A DNA stretch of 64,000 nucleotides from Arenicola marina (GCA_964019135.1 OZ025256.1:22017911-22081910); one strand, 5' to 3'; shown: positions 21,628 to 33,980, counted from the stretch's first letter. Notes: generated by a model from the sequence alone, not told the origin. Program-made: numbers and translations.

Positions 21628-21954
21628 CAGGGGCGGATCTAGGAATTTGCCGAGGGGGGGTTGCTGTCTGAAAACTTGCGACCGGAGGGCGGGGGGGGGG
21701 GGCGGGGATGTACTCTCTGGCTAAAACTTGCGACCCGGGGTGGGGGGGGGGGGTGCTCTCTTTTTGTCAAGGGGGCGGGGGGTTGCTCTCTGACTGAACT
21801 GGCGTCCGGGGGGGGGGGTGGTCTCTGGCTAAAACTTGCGACCGGGGGGGGGGGGCGCTGCTCGGAGAAGCCGACTTTAACAGTGTATGTTCAGGTTCCC
21901 AAGGGGGGGGGGGGTTGCAACCCCCCTAACCCCCCCCCCCTGGATCCGCCACTG
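21628..21954. mobile_element. G-tract MITE with CAGTGGCGGATCC ends (copy A)
   Basis: The left end CAGGGGCGGATCTAGG and right end, reverse-complemented, CAGTGGCGGATCCAGG are inverted, each running into a G-run. ATGTG flanks both sides (21623-21627, 21955-21959), a possible 5-bp target duplication. The interior is an array of units of about 50 bp: GCTCTCTGGCTAAAACTTGCG, CGACC, then a G-run. Copy B of this element (39950-40154) has lost about 120 bp of the units. Confidence 0.65.
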
Positions 21955-22505
21955 ATGTGAATTAAATAGCGACTGAATGCCAATCGGAAGAAAGGAAATT
22001 GTAAATGTGTGTTTGTATAGGGGGGGGGGGGCGGCGATGGTTAACTAAACTGGCAGATACACGGTGAGGGTGGGGCGGGGTGAGGCGGCGGCGGCGCCTT
22101 CTTATATCTACTGAGGGGGTGAACGAGAAGTGTATGCTTCTTTTTTAAGTTTTTTTTATGGCAACGAATCAATTAAGATTTTGGTTTAATTCAAGACCTA
22201 TATTCTCGAATGTTCGATATGGTATGCCGAGTCCTTTCGTACGGGACCAAATAATATCAACGGCAAAGATCTAACGTTGACGAGGATTGTCCGCGAATAC
22301 GAACACAGCATTGGGGGTCGGAGATATGTATCCGTCGCTGTTTTTCGTTGAGCGCGGAGGCCACTTTGCATGCAAAGTTTCCATCAGCCCGTTCCTTTCG
22401 GTATCCCTCCTCGCTAAGAATCGTTTTGCATGTGGAGTCACCGGAGGCTTGAGCAACTACCCACTGTACAAATGATCATAAAAACGTGGCATCTTGCGGG
22501 ATGAA

Positions 22506-22572
22506 AAGTGGCGCTGTCGTTAAGCGTTCGCCTTTTACCGGAGTGACCGGGGTTCGATCCTAGATTCCGATT
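22506..22572 (+). repeat. tRNA-derived SINE head (copy A)
   Basis: GTGGCGCTGTCGTTAAGCG (box A region) and GGGGTTCGATCC (box B, about 22559) are spaced as in a tRNA, but the acceptor stem is not complementary, so this is the head of a SINE and not a tRNA gene. Confidence 0.6.
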
Positions 22573-23000
22573 TTTGCATATCCAGTGGGGCCCGGACCAT
22601 AAATATCACACGTTTATCCACCCAGCACCTCTGTCGATATGTTCTATATTCTGAACAAAATATTACAAACATTCACACTGAAATTGTAGATCTATTAACT
22701 TGCCCAATAATCAGCGGCATCCCAGCACGGCTGCTATAGATATAAGCTTAGATTCTAAGACTTATAGAATAAACTTGGTCTACAGTCAAATACGGATTAA
22801 GCTTAGTCGGATAGCGTGGTTAAATTTTGAGAGCTGGAGCTGGGATAGGAAGTAAGCGTTGCCTTCCCGGCGGTTTTTTCGCCACTTTGACAAGTTTGGG
22901 TCACAAGTTCTGCTTCCGGGGTTTTGGTTTCCTCCTGAAAATGGGAGTGTCAAACTTTCCCTTCCGTTTTCAATAGGGGTGGGGGTCCCCTTGAATGTGT

Positions 23001-23047
23001 CACAGGCACAGTAAATCAGTGGCAGGGGGGCGCGGGGGGGGGGGGGC
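23001..23047 (+). repeat. Half of a CACAGGCACAGTAAATCAG palindromic MITE (copy A)
   Basis: CACAGGCACAGTAAATCAG followed by TGG and a G-run is identical to the arm of the complete palindromic MITE at 62003-62134. The mirrored arm is missing here. Confidence 0.6.
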
Positions 23048-23182
23048 ACAGCGAAAACAGTGTTTTGCGGAAACCCACCCCTTAATTATCAGCTTCAAAA
23101 TTCGATCTTTTCTACGTCGCATTTCCATGCAGGCCAGGTTAGTTTATTCTTTTTTTTTCGGCAAACCCACCATAGAGTTATT

Positions 23183-23494
23183 GGGGAGGGGGGGCGGGGG
23201 TGGGGGGCGTGTTCCCCGCCAGATCACGAAGAATAAATTTCTTTATTCCCAGGTAACGATGAATTCAAAGGACAACTCCCGGCATACAAACAAAGGGCGG
23301 ATACATGATACTAAATTGACGATTTCACGAATCACGGATAATTAATATTAAAATTCCCAGTTCCCGATTAATGAAAGTCCTTGATCACGGCGGTCGGTCA
23401 AAGAATTATTTTCCTCATTCCCAATTCACGGTAAAAATGAAAAGCCCATTCCCGAGGAATGGAAATACCCCTTGCGCCCCCCCCCCCCCCCCGC
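23183..23494 (-). repeat. G/C-tract-bounded repeat family, minus copy (A)
   Basis: Reverse-complemented, the text runs from a G-run through GGAATGGGCTTTTCATTTT, GAATTGGGAATGAGGAAAAT and GGAATTTTAATATTAATTA to a C-run. This matches 27722-28042 in the other orientation and the partial copy at 7180-7338. Confidence 0.6.
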
Positions 23495-23499
23495 CCTCT

Positions 23500-25550
23500 A
23501 GAGACAATGTTGCGTGCCCCCAGGATGACACCAGAACTTTCCGTTCGTCCTCAAATTTAGTGTTGGTTTACATGTAAAATATCAGTTCAGTGAGGCAGGC
23601 CTAACTCGATGAATATTTTAGTTCTAAAGGGTCATCTTGATCTTTTTTTATGAAAAATATCATCTCTGTAGGGGTATCTTTTTCATACTGGGCATCCAGG
23701 GACCCCCTCTCCCCGGAACCGCCCCTCCCACACCAGAGGGTTAAGGCCTACTCGTGTTGATATGATTCAGGGGGGAAATGTGCTTCACAGATGACAGCTT
23801 GTAAAGGGTGAATGGTCGGAGTTTCAAAGTCACAACATGGACCTTTTCCCCCAATTAAGGTTGGTCATTAGCCTCATATGATTTACCGTGCCTCATGTCG
23901 GCTAACGGTATGATCCAGATATGTTGGATAGGGGGGGGGGGAGTTTCGAAAGATGGCTTTGCTTTTGTTTTTGATATGTCAAATGGTATAAATTTCGGCT
24001 CTAAAAGGGCGGGGGGGGGGTCCCCCCCCCCCTCCCGCCCAGGCTCCGACCTTGACTAAGGCGAGGGTAGTTCTACTGTCAGAGCAAAGACCTTATCATA
24101 GCTCAAAGCTAGGGCGGGAGTAGCCCGTTCTATGTTGTAGTACCGTGCAAGTGGCAAACTCAGACAGGGCCCGCCCATCTTACAGCCATAGAACCAGGGC
24201 CAAGACTAATGCAGACGTGATTTTCTGTTATTGATCCGATCAGGGAACAAATGAACCGTGTGTCCAGTTAAATAAGAGCCCCCATTGACCAATATTTAAA
24301 CCACCATAACAAGTGAGGACAACCAGCGAACCGTTCATAATAATGCGTTTGCAGGTAAACCAACGCGATGTATGAGCAGCGTGCGGGCTGGGTGCCTCGA
24401 GTGACGTCACAAGGACTGAAACCCGCCATGTAAACAAGAGCACGTGTTTTTATCGTGCAGCGGAACAAGGCACAAGACGGCAGTTTTGAATCGAAAAAAA
24501 TAATACTTCCCCGCTTTGATAATTTTTTTGATGGACATATATGGGGAGATTAAGCATTAATCTATCAATGTCCACTGATGAATTCAGGTTTTAAATAGTA
24601 GCACCATGCACTTATAAATGTTATGCCCTTGCAGCAACTAAACCGTAGAAAAAATGCTGCACACAAAAACGGGCAGAGAAATCGTTCGTGTAAGTTAGGT
24701 CACCATCACTGGTACAAATACAATCAGAGACACTTGTTTCTTTTAGTCCTGGGTATTCCATTAGTATCTGTATCTTAATTTAGAGGGAGTTTATTTTAAT
24801 ATATATTTCATATATTCATTAGACTTAAGCTACTCATAGGGTATTGATAAATTGTATGTTATTTATTAAGCATGTACATGCATATACCAAATCCATATAG
24901 CTATATACTTAATAACTGCATGTCACACCCAGCTTAGGCAAATTCCATGCAGGGTTTTATTTGTTATTACCCATACTAATCGGCTTCCAGCATATTATTC
25001 GTATTACAGAGTTGTTAATACATGCAGGGTTTTCTTTTGGGCTGAGATTTGGTCAAACTATTGGCAATTAACCATCTAATGTTATAATTGATTGTCAGGT
25101 GAAATTGTGGCTATATTGTCAACTGTTTTATAACTAGCACATAATAATCAATATATCGTACTGGTATTATATAAAATTGTCTTACCATGTAAGCTTGTTT
25201 TCTTTTCAAAACCTCAAATTGCCGACTCAAATTTGACACATATGGTAATCAGGGCCATATGTAAATTACCCTTCAGTTAGAAAAGAGTTGAAATTTAGAT
25301 TTTCATGAAACTAATAGTTGAAAGCTGGTTGAAATCAGGAACTTTGAAATATTCGTAGTTAATAATACGTTGAAATTAAGGATTTAATAGAACCTTGGTG
25401 AACATCGCACGAGAACCCGAGCGGCATGCAGTGCGCCACCGCGAGGCAGATTGCGCAGCCGTCTAGCGGAGATTTAGTTCCAGATCATACATGCGCGAAG
25501 TTTACAAATATTGCGGAAAGGCGAACGGTTTGAGTCCTACCGCCTGTGTC
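23500..25550. other. No gene recognised
   Basis: Several G/C runs (23930, 24010) and AT-rich sequence with repeated GTTGAAA near 25285-25385. Reading frames here are short and lack motifs. The counterpart in copy B is 41700-43760. Confidence 0.4.
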
Positions 25551-25557
25551 TACCATG

Positions 25558-25579
25558 CCCCCCCCCCCCGGGGGGGGGG
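25558..25579. repeat. Self-complementary poly(C)-poly(G) tract (copy A)
   Basis: About 12 C followed directly by 10 G. The copy-B counterpart (43766-43789) has a different run length. Confidence 0.9.
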
Positions 25580-25751
25580 CACTACATAGAGTTAAGTGTA
25601 TACATATGTGCCGCCCAAATGACCCCTTTTTTCTCTCAATCCCCCAAAAACAGAAATGTACAATTCCTCTCGATGTGCCCATCTGAGACGGACCTTTTTC
25701 TCAATATATAGTCCAGTTGATATCGAACTTGTGCAAATAATTAACCTCCAG

Positions 25752-25932
25752 ACACTTTGTCGTAAATGTCAGTGCCTATTTTCGATGCTTTTTTTAACCG
25801 CAAATTTCTGTCATTGTCTGTTATAGATGCCTTTTTAAACACAAATGTCTGTCCTAGTCTATTTTAGATGCATTTTTAACCACAAATTTCTGTCAGTGTC
25901 TATTTTCGATGCATTTTTAACGAACAAATGTT
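25752..25932. repeat. 45-bp tandem repeat, left of the integrase gene (copy A)
   Basis: About four units of the form AACCACAAATTTCTGTCA, GTCTATTTTAGATGC, TTTTT. The same unit recurs in the same orientation at 34858-34990, on the other side of the integrase exons, suggesting both sets belong to one element. Confidence 0.75.
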
Positions 25933-26082
25933 CTCTCAATGACCACAAAATCGCGCACTGTTCTCACTCTCCAAATGTCTATGGCATGGGCGGCATGGGC
26001 GGTACACCCCCACCACCGTAGTAATGTACAGTCTCCCCCCCCCCCCCACCCCACGGACCATGGCTCGGCGTTAACGCGTGTC

Positions 26083-26215
26083 CGCTTGTCCGGTGTGACG
26101 TTGGATAATGCATCCCGTGGAAAATGCACCCCCTACCACAGCGCGTGCGCAGCAGCGCTTCGCGCATGCCCAATACCATCCGCTCCCAGTTCCCATGAGA
26201 TTTTGCACCCCCTGA
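26083..26215. repeat. Left GCACCCC subterminal units of the integrase element (copy A)
   Basis: Contains GTGGAAAATGCACCCC (about 26118) and CATGAGATTTTGCACCCC (about 26194). Related units lie in reverse orientation at 37455-37560 (GGGGTGCAAAATCTCACG). They also lie in direct orientation in the array at 35015-37070. This left set is 80 bp upstream of the first integrase-gene segment. Confidence 0.5.
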
Positions 26216-26296
26216 TCCAGTGGATCATTTGCAGTATCAGGAGCGCGCGTGGCACGTACAACCAGACTACCGAGATAGATTTACAATTGCCTAAAG

Positions 26297-26460
26297 ATGG
26301 AAGAAAGCGACAAGTGGGAAAAGTGGGAACGAAAGTTTCAGGATATTTATTTTTTCCTTAAAAATAAACAATATCCGGCTGGTTGCTCTAACAAGGCACA
26401 GAAAGGCAGTCTATGAAGACGCGCAGGGAACGTTGAACTGTCGGATCTGCTAGAATCAGG
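26297..26460 (+). other. N-terminal segment of the integrase gene (copy A)
   Basis: Encodes KWERKFQDIYFFLKNKQYPA followed by GCSNKAQK, the 'I..FL..G.YP.G....K' wording that opens integrase-derived proteins of the Ginger/KRBA2 type. It lies just inside the left GCACCCC units. The fragment is short, so the assignment rests partly on position. Confidence 0.4.
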
Positions 26461-26699
26461 TTGGTACAAACGCATTCGTTGCTGCCGCACATACCATATA
26501 TAAGCTAGCTATATCGCTAGTATTTACTTGAATGCGTTCATGAATTATATTTACAGATCTGTACCTGTAATTCTGGACATCCGATTTAAAATAAAAACTG
26601 CATTATTATAATAAAATAAAGCCAAATATGATATAGCGGTTCTTCACGACAATGCTAATTTAATTTTCATTTAAATTCCAAACATCAGATTATTCTTTA

Positions 26700-27345
26700 G
26701 TCTGGAGATTTATTACGTCAGTCGCACGTCTATATATATATTTGGAAAAGTATAAGTGCGCGCCGGTGTATCAAAAAAAAAATATATATATATTAATTTA
26801 TATAAATATATACATGTATATACATATATATCATCGGAAGTAGAAGCCCGATAAAACACGCTGTAGTATTTTGTTGATCTTAAAATAATGAAGTGAATGC
26901 ACCATAAGTGTAATATCGACCCATATATATATATATATATATATATAGCAGCCACTACATGCGCTGAATGGTCTCGTAGCATGGTTTAATGCGTGTATGC
27001 AATCAAGAACAGTCGGCAATGACTAGTAATTAAGAAATGATTGTCGGTCTCAACCGAGTCTGGCTATTTATTATATCAGCCGCGCCTCTATATATATTTT
27101 TGAAAACTAACCTGGCCTAACCAAAAAAAGTATATATATATAGGAAGTCGAAGTCCGCTAAAACACGCTATAGTATTTTGTTGATTCTAAAATAATGAAG
27201 AGAAATTGCACCATATGTGTGTAATATCGACCCCCATATAGCCACTGGCTGGCCCAGTAGCATATGACGTAATGCGTGTATATGCAAGCAACAAGTGTCA
27301 GCAATGTAGCAAGGAAAGATTGTCCATATTGTTACGATGGGGGCC
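26700..27345. repeat. Diverged tandem duplication of about 300-350 bp with (AT)n (copy A)
   Basis: 26700-27050 and 27060-27345 share, in order, a TATATATATTT stretch, GGAAGT(A/C)GAAG, TAAAACACGCT, TAGTATTTTGTTGAT, TAATATCGACCC and AATGCGTGTAT. (AT)n tracts near 26783 and 26923 give repeat-derived reading frames that are not genes. Copy B: 44900-45540. Confidence 0.8.
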
Positions 27346-27721
27346 AAATGGAACGTAATTCCTTTGTTTGAAATTTGAAAAGAGATCGTCATACAAACGA
27401 AATATTGTGGCGAATGAACATTCAATCTATGAAACCATTATTTCGGTTGTAGGCCAATGTGAAGATTTAAGATTAAATGCCCATCCTGTTGATAACGCAT
27501 AGCTTTACTCTTTGTTTCAAGTCTTCTCATTGCGTAACTTCGGACGTATGATGGGGTTGAAAGGCGACCCCGCTCGTGTAATAACGCATGTCTGTCCCCA
27601 TGCAGTTGGTCTGGCACACCTTAACAATAAAATAATCTGCGTGCAGCCCTGTATACCTCGTGTAGCCTCATGTAGGCTTCAAACATAGTTGTATAAAGAG
27701 AATTACGAGCACGATATCAAT

Positions 27722-28042
27722 GGGGGGGAAGGGGGGGGGGGGGCAAGGGTTATTATCAGTCCCTCGGCAATGGGCTTTTCATTTCATTATGAATTGGGAA
27801 CGAAGAAAATAATTCTTCGTGAACTGAGAAAGAGACATTAGCCGATCATCGTGATCAATGATTTCCGCTAGTCGTGCACTTGGAATTATAATATTAAATA
27901 ACCGTGCATCGAGAAATCGCCAATTTATATAATGTATCTGCGCTTTCTTTTGTATGCGGAGATTTCTCCTCTTAGTTCATCGTGATCTGGGAATAAAGAA
28001 ATTTATTCATCGTTATCTGCGAACACGACCCCCCCCCCCCCT
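27722..28042 (+). repeat. G/C-tract-bounded repeat family, plus copy (A)
   Basis: Begins with a G-run, passes through GGCAATGGGCTTTTCATTTC, GAATTGGGAACGAAGAAAAT and GGAATTATAATATTAAATAA, and ends in a C-run. It is the inverse of 23183-23494. The G- and C-runs act as the termini of the unit. Copy B: 45990-46301. Confidence 0.65.
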
Positions 28043-28723
28043 TGACCCCCCTTCCCTCCCGCTTAATTATTACAGCAAAGACACTGCACGAATAATACGT
28101 TAGATACACAAACAAAACCGTTCCTATCACATTCTCTAACTTACATTATTATTACAATATTTTTTGGCTTGGAACTTGAAAGTTTTGACTATATCAAGCC
28201 AGATAGTCCGGCCATTTAGCTCACTAACTTTGATTTCGATACTGCCGAGGCGGTTCGCTACAGCTATAAATACGTATATTGAATGAGTGGCATCGGAATA
28301 CAATGGTCAAAACTTGGCTGACTTGCGGCAGCGGTCGAAATTGTTTGTTTAGTTACATGAGCAACCCGTAATCCGCTGCTAATTTCAGCTAATCGTTTCC
28401 GCGCCGAACTGATTGATTGACTTAGAGATACATAACGTTTCATTTTATTTTTGAAAGATAACAGTCAACGTTTTCTAGCAGCGAAATGTCATCGGTTCTT
28501 ATTTAGTCAGTCGGTAAACCTGATGACCATGTTTGGGAATAAAGCCTTTTATAAAATTGGCTTACAGCCCATCACTAGGATATAATTATATTCTAATGTG
28601 GCCATGTTTGCCAGAGGTATGTTTGGCTGTGAACTCTCGAAGCAAAATCTTTTGTTCGTTTTATTTTCATCGTTTTTTTACCAATTCCCTGAATATGTTT
28701 TAATGCGATCGTTTCTATTTTAG

Positions 28724-28932
28724 AAAATGCGACTACGACTGCTTATCAGCATCTAATCCACACATCAAATGGCAAAAGGACTGAGGTCCTGAAGAGATAA
28801 GAGGAGTGTCTGGCAGTGTTCAGCGAGTTTCATGGCAGTAAAATTGGTGGACATAGTGGCATCAATAAAAATGCGGATGCCATATGTCAGCGATTTTACT
28901 CGCCGGGCCAGACCGACGACATCCGGATATGT
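28724..28932 (+). other. Integrase H2C2 zinc-binding segment, first part (copy A)
   Basis: Encodes EFHGSKIGGHSGINKNADAI followed by CQRFYSPG, the HHCC-type integrase zinc-binding module (H...GGHSGI.KT...I..RFYWPG). The exon-like borders are TTTTAG at 28723 and GTAAAT at 28933. Same segment in copy B: 46984-47192. Confidence 0.7.
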
Positions 28933-29209
28933 GTAAATTTCGAAAACACCGTTCGCCCTATAACATTTTTTGGGCTAGTTTTTGTCAAAGATTTGTTTGG
29001 GAGTGCGTAGTTGTGCGGAAAATTAACGTAAGGTGCATGGATTCGGTTATTGCTTATATTTGTCTGTGAAAGCGCATTACTTATAATATATGAAATTGTC
29101 AATATAATTTAGCAACGGAATAATATTTATTATTAATTCGTGGAACATTGATACATTTCTCTCTTTTAATTCTAATATCATTTTTATGCTTTCTGCCTTG
29201 TTCACAAAG

Positions 29210-29278
29210 ATCGCGACATGTGACAAGTGTCAGAGGGTAGGACCCCTCGAGAAGAAGGAACCGCTGCAGTCAATCAAG
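29210..29278 (+). other. Integrase zinc-binding segment, Cys pair (copy A)
   Basis: Encodes IATCDKCQRVGPLEKKEPL; the CDKCQR pair is the expected completion of the H2C2 module. A pyrimidine-rich tract precedes the acceptor-like CAAAG at 29209. Copy B: 47470-47538. Confidence 0.65.
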
Positions 29279-30371
29279 GTTCGCTAGACATTATTCGCTA
29301 TACAAATAACCTTATATCACGTAAATTTGCGGATACTTAAAAATAATAAATTTCTGCTTGGCGGAACATTGGCAGTAGCAAAATTACCTCCGACATCTAC
29401 TGTCCGCAAACTTAGATACATCAAACAATTAAATTCTGTCAATTAATAATGATTGTTGCCTATTGACTCGCAGTGCCTATAAGTTTTCGTTTAAAGACGC
29501 GTTTGTTAGTCGCCGGACCGATATGTTCGGTTTGCAGGGTTATACTGGGGACGACTGGAGGGCCCGGAAAGTGGGTGGCAGGCGGATTAAGAAATCAGAT
29601 AAGCTGACCGTGGCCAAGTGTCATGCATTAAGCTGCTTAAAACTCGTGCTACGGCAAATACAATAACAGAGAAACTAGTAGCACCAAGGGGCAAGATACT
29701 TTATTTAACAAGCTCTATCAATTACACCCTTTACTGCATGTTTCTATTGTTTCATCAGAGTCGTGTTGTGCCGCAGCAGGAGGCCATTATTTTACCAGAG
29801 CGGGTCATTATCTTTCCGTCACAACAATGACCCACCCAAGAAAATAATAACTCGATACTTACCTATTACCTGTGTCAACCTGTGTTGTACCAGTGTTCTT
29901 CATACACCTCACATCATTGACAAATGTTACTACGTGCAATACACTAAAATTATCCATGAATAACTATGGATTCACGGAAGAATATTTGTCAATAAACAGT
30001 ATACGGGCCTACACAACATATGTCGCCTGCTATGTAATACGCGATATTGTTTCATTCGAATTCTGCATTTCGCCTACAAGGGCGGATATATAGGCATTTT
30101 AAAATGGGGGTGGGGGGGGATCTCTGCTCTCTGAAACCTTGCGACCGGGAGTGTCGGGGGGGGGGGGGGCAGGGAGTAAAAAAGAATAACGCGGCCGTGG
30201 GTGTCCACTAATGATCTTAACATCCCCTTGCTTGATGGGGGGGAGGGAGACATCTACGAAAACGAGACTTGCTCCACTTCCCAAGAGGTACGTTGGGGGT
30301 AAGTAAAACTCCCCTACCCCCACCACCCCCTCACTCGCCCGAGATCCACCCGTGCCCGTATAAACGCTTAT

Positions 30372-30445
30372 TGCAAAGGATTCGAACCCAGGAGCTATTG
30401 ATCTGCAGTCTAGTGCGCTAATTAAGGACTACACCAGGAAGGCCC
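30372..30445 (-). repeat. tRNA-derived SINE head, minus strand (copy A)
   Basis: On the minus strand TGGTGTAGTCCTTAATTAGC (box A region) is followed by CTGGGTTCGAATCC (box B). It shares AGACTGCAGATCAATAG with the fragment at 5376-5430. Copy B: 48589-48662. Confidence 0.6.
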
Positions 30446-30481
30446 CTCATACAAATTTGTAAATATTTGTAAACTTATACC

Positions 30482-30814
30482 ATGTTAGACCGCCTAGAAA
30501 TCCACGTCTTTGTTCGATCTTCCCCGAATTTCGATAATCCTATCCTATATCATCATCAATTATCGACAGACGAAAATCGTCTTCCGCGGCGAGTGAAATA
30601 TCGTAATATTGTGCTAAATTCAAACCTTGAGACAAAACATGTGTCATTTCTTAACTTAGGCAGGGGAAAGCTAAGTTGCTCGCACGGTAGGAGGACATTT
30701 AGTAATTGTTCCCTGGTTGTAAATAATAGTGCAACCATTAGTTACACATGCATACATACTGGAAACACACCCACTGGCAGATTAATTCACTGTCGATTCC
30801 TTTCACACAATTGA
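30482..30814 (+). other. Unidentified 110-residue reading frame (copy A)
   Basis: The frame is open and the same length in both copies (B: 48698-49030) and has three cysteines near its end, but it shows no known motif and no splice or promoter context. Because the copies are nearly identical, its conservation says little. It lies inside an intron-like interval of the integrase gene and is probably not a gene. Confidence 0.15.
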
Positions 30815-31199
30815 ACGTGCCAAAACGTTCACTACACACGATCTTCACACCTCGCGCTTTTTGTCGCTCATGGAAGATAAAATTAAAGTAATTGTAACTA
30901 AATGCTAGCCAACAGATGCAGAATCACTCAGTTACTGCTATATATGATGTGACATGATATCCGAAAATAAACGTGAAATACGGTATGGTTGTTGGCCATT
31001 TAAACAGAAATTAGCATTTCGTATTATTCGAGGATAAATGTGAATTAATGTTTAATTCTTTTTACACAACATTTCTATGACTGCTATGTCTCATAAAACA
31101 TTATTACAGAATGGAGATAAATCGAGTGTAAATTGTCTAATCATAACACGCCCTTTGTTTATCAAATAAAAACATGTACATCCCCTCTTCTGTTAATAG

Positions 31200-31433
31200 G
31201 TAGCTGGCCCATGGGAAATGCTAGGCGTCGACCTCGTGGGACCCCTGGTAACCACGACGGCTGGAAATAAGTACATCTTTACAGCGACTGATTACTATAA
31301 AAAGTGGGTGGAAGCGTTTCCACTGAAAGATAAAACTGCAGAATCAGTTGCTTCGTGCCTGATGGAAATTTTCTACCGTCACCGGGCTTCACATTGCATA
31401 TTAACAGATCAAGGAAGGGAATTTGTGAACAAG
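31200..31433 (+). other. Integrase core (rve) segment with two catalytic Asp (copy A)
   Basis: Encodes MLGVDLVGPLVTTTAGNKYI, YYKKWVEAFPLKDKTAESVA and CILTDQGREFVNK. The Asp of GVDLVGP and the Asp of TDQGREF are the first two residues of the DDE triad, with the usual spacing. It is bounded by a pyrimidine-rich AATAG acceptor (31199) and a GTAAGT donor (31434). The Glu-bearing second half is not seen downstream. Copy B: 49416-49654. Confidence 0.8.
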
Positions 31434-31629
31434 GTAAGTGAAATAAATCCTAGGTTTAGCCGCGAGATGATGATATGTTTCCACCGCACCACAACAATAT
31501 AGGAGCTAACCCCTTTCTACGCGAAAATGAGCGTTGTTTGCAAATGCAGCCGTTAGATTGGGACATCGCATATTAGATGTCCATGTGGCCATAACTCACC
31601 GAACGTCATGACCAGACATGGGGTAATCT

Positions 31630-31755
31630 TAATCAGTAATCGTAATCGATTGTAATCGATTACATTTTCCAAATAATCGTAATCGATTACACTGTTTTTA
31701 AAAGCAATATAATCGTAATCGATTACATTGCTAATGTAATCGTAATCATTATGAC
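31630..31755. repeat. TAATCGATTAC tandem repeat (copy A)
   Basis: Four to five repeats of AATCGTAATCGATTACA with short spacers. TAATCGATTA is itself palindromic. A (TG)n run follows at 31800-31824. Copy B: 49850-49975 and 50022-50048. Confidence 0.85.
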
Positions 31756-33398
31756 GTAAAATCTTCGATTTTACGGCATCTATCACTTCGTTCGTTGGCC
31801 TGTGTGTGTGTGTGTGTGTGTGTGTCCGCTCTGTAGGTTGCAAAACGCAACATTTTGTTCTGTAACTTTACCCATCGCTAGGTAACCGACATATCTCGGT
31901 CAAGTTCGTTAGCGGGGTATGTACGTCAAAGGTCAAGGTCACATAAATTTTTTGTTTGTTCCTTAACCATCGGTAGATAGGACCAAAAATCGGGAAAGTC
32001 GCTATAACGTTCACAGTGTTCATTTAATGACGCTGTACATTAGGTTACGTATTGAGCCCGTCGGTAACTTGTATCACGTCTTTGAATTTTGCAAATCGCC
32101 TAATTAGTTTGTCTGCAAAAAATTGCTAAACTTTAACATAGGACCCTACGAGAGCTATTAACTATTAAGAACAGCTGGTCCATCTCTATCGCCTGGTGAC
32201 CTGTCAGGGACCCCACACCACGGCATCCCTTATATATAATTACAAAGCCCGACGGGGTGGTGGGATAATTAAAGTTGCATGTCGAGTTCTTTCCCGCCAA
32301 ACCTAAGTCCAGGCAAATTTTATATCAAAATTTGCAGAAAACTCGATTGTTTCATTCTATAAACTCAGAAACCTAATAAACATCGCCGTTTCGGCTGTGG
32401 TGTGGCAAACATGTCTATTCCGGGACACCACAGATTTCTGTCGCGGCACTGCTACTTATACCAAAACATCGCGAAGCACACAAACTGATGACGTTTACCA
32501 CTAAAATGAAAATTTGTGGTAAGTTGATATCACGGGCAAGGCTAAGAGACACTATTTGGCAGTCTGGCATGGGTGAAGTATAGACCATTATTATTGTACT
32601 GATTATTATTTGTATTTTGACCGCTTTAGTTTCGACGGGAAAGAGCTCGACGTGCAACTTTAAGTTGACTGTCGCGAGCGGTGACAGCGACCGCGGTGCC
32701 AGTGTAGGCATACTGTTGTTGGGGGCGGGGCGGGGGAGGGGGGTGGGGTTCAAGCTGGGGTGGTGGGATGATTCAGTTGGTTGCTATGAAACTAATGTGC
32801 ATGGTAGGGATGTAGAAACTAGAAATGTAGACCGAAAGTAAATAAACGGGCAGTTCGGTTTTAGCTGTCCACCGAGTGAGATCGTTGAGCCTGGGAGAAA
32901 CTAAAGAATGATTTTACTTTTGGGATGGGGCCAACAATTAAGAGGATCCTGACTATAGCGACAGTTTTAGACCTGCCGGATCTGAGTGGTCAATCTGGAT
33001 CTAAGGTGTCAATTAAATCTGGATCTGATGGGCCAAATACGTCACAAATGAAGTCACAGTCAAGTCAATTGTCAAGGTCAAGGTCACTGTCACAGTAGTG
33101 GACCGAAGACATAATCCGGATTTTACATTTTACGTCATTCTCAATCTCGCTTATCAATATTAATACTATTAAATGATTGTCTTGAATGCGGATTATACGA
33201 CTTATGAATAAAGGCAGACCTTGCATATGTATGGTATATGATTATGCAGGGAACAGATATATTCTACCTATAATAATACTCCGCAGCTGTCGATCTGTCA
33301 TCAAGATCCACCTACCGGCGAGATATTGGACGTCCTTTTTGTTTCAATATTAATAAATCGTGTTTACTGACTTGGTGCTGACCACCAATTATTTGCAG

Positions 33399-33469
33399 AG
33401 AACGTTGGCGCGTTCTGCAGGGGATGCCATCGCAAAGATGCAACACCGCCGACAACCGCTGGCTCGTGG
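33399..33469 (+). other. PHD finger, first half (copy A)
   Basis: Encodes FCRGCHRKDATPPTTAGSW: the first C-x2-C of a PHD finger. Bounded by TTTGCAG (33398) and GTGAGT (33470). Copy B: 51623-51693. Confidence 0.6.
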
Positions 33470-33805
33470 GTGAGTTAATGTTGAGTAGCTGTGTATGTGT
33501 AGGTCAAATTTACCTTTGGAGGCATTCGTTACACACTCCGGCAGAGAGTGTCGCCCTAAATATGCCACCTTGTTTATTCAATATTGTCACTTGATCCACC
33601 AAGAATATAGTTTACAACGACCTCTATACACAAAACATGCACCACACTCAGCAGATTGGTTTGAATGATATAGCCCAATAGAATTCGCTCATCAATCTTT
33701 CTGTGAAGCAAGTAATACAGCTCCCATTTTCTCGCCAGAACTTTCCGTATTTAATAAACATTAGGTTAGTCACTAGATTAGGGCCCCTGAGGGGGAGGGG
33801 GGGGG

Positions 33806-33980
33806 GTAGCCATGTCGCGTGTCGATTTTAAGAAAAGGTCTGCGTCGCGTGTCGATTTTATAAAAGGTCCGTGTCGCGTGTCGATTTTAAGAAAAGATCC
33901 GTGTCGCGTGTCGATTTCCAGACAACCACAATGCCGCGTTGTCGATTTTAAAAATCGCCGTGTCACCGTGTCGAAAAAGC
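33806..33980. repeat. 30-bp minisatellite (copy A)
   Basis: About six units of GTGTCGATTTTAAGAAAAG, TCCGTGTCGC with drift, beginning just after a G-run. The units are contiguous with no spacers, so it is not CRISPR-like. Copy B: 52023-52200. Confidence 0.9.

Noticed and set aside
22506-22572. tRNA gene
   Set aside because: Box A and box B are present but the acceptor stem does not pair; it is a SINE head. The same applies to 5376-5430 and 30372-30445 and their copies.
26713-27019. Reading frames with IYIYIYIY stretches
   Set aside because: Derived from (AT)n microsatellites.
33806-33980. CRISPR-like array of 30-bp repeats
   Set aside because: The units are contiguous without spacers and lie in a eukaryotic sequence; it is a minisatellite.
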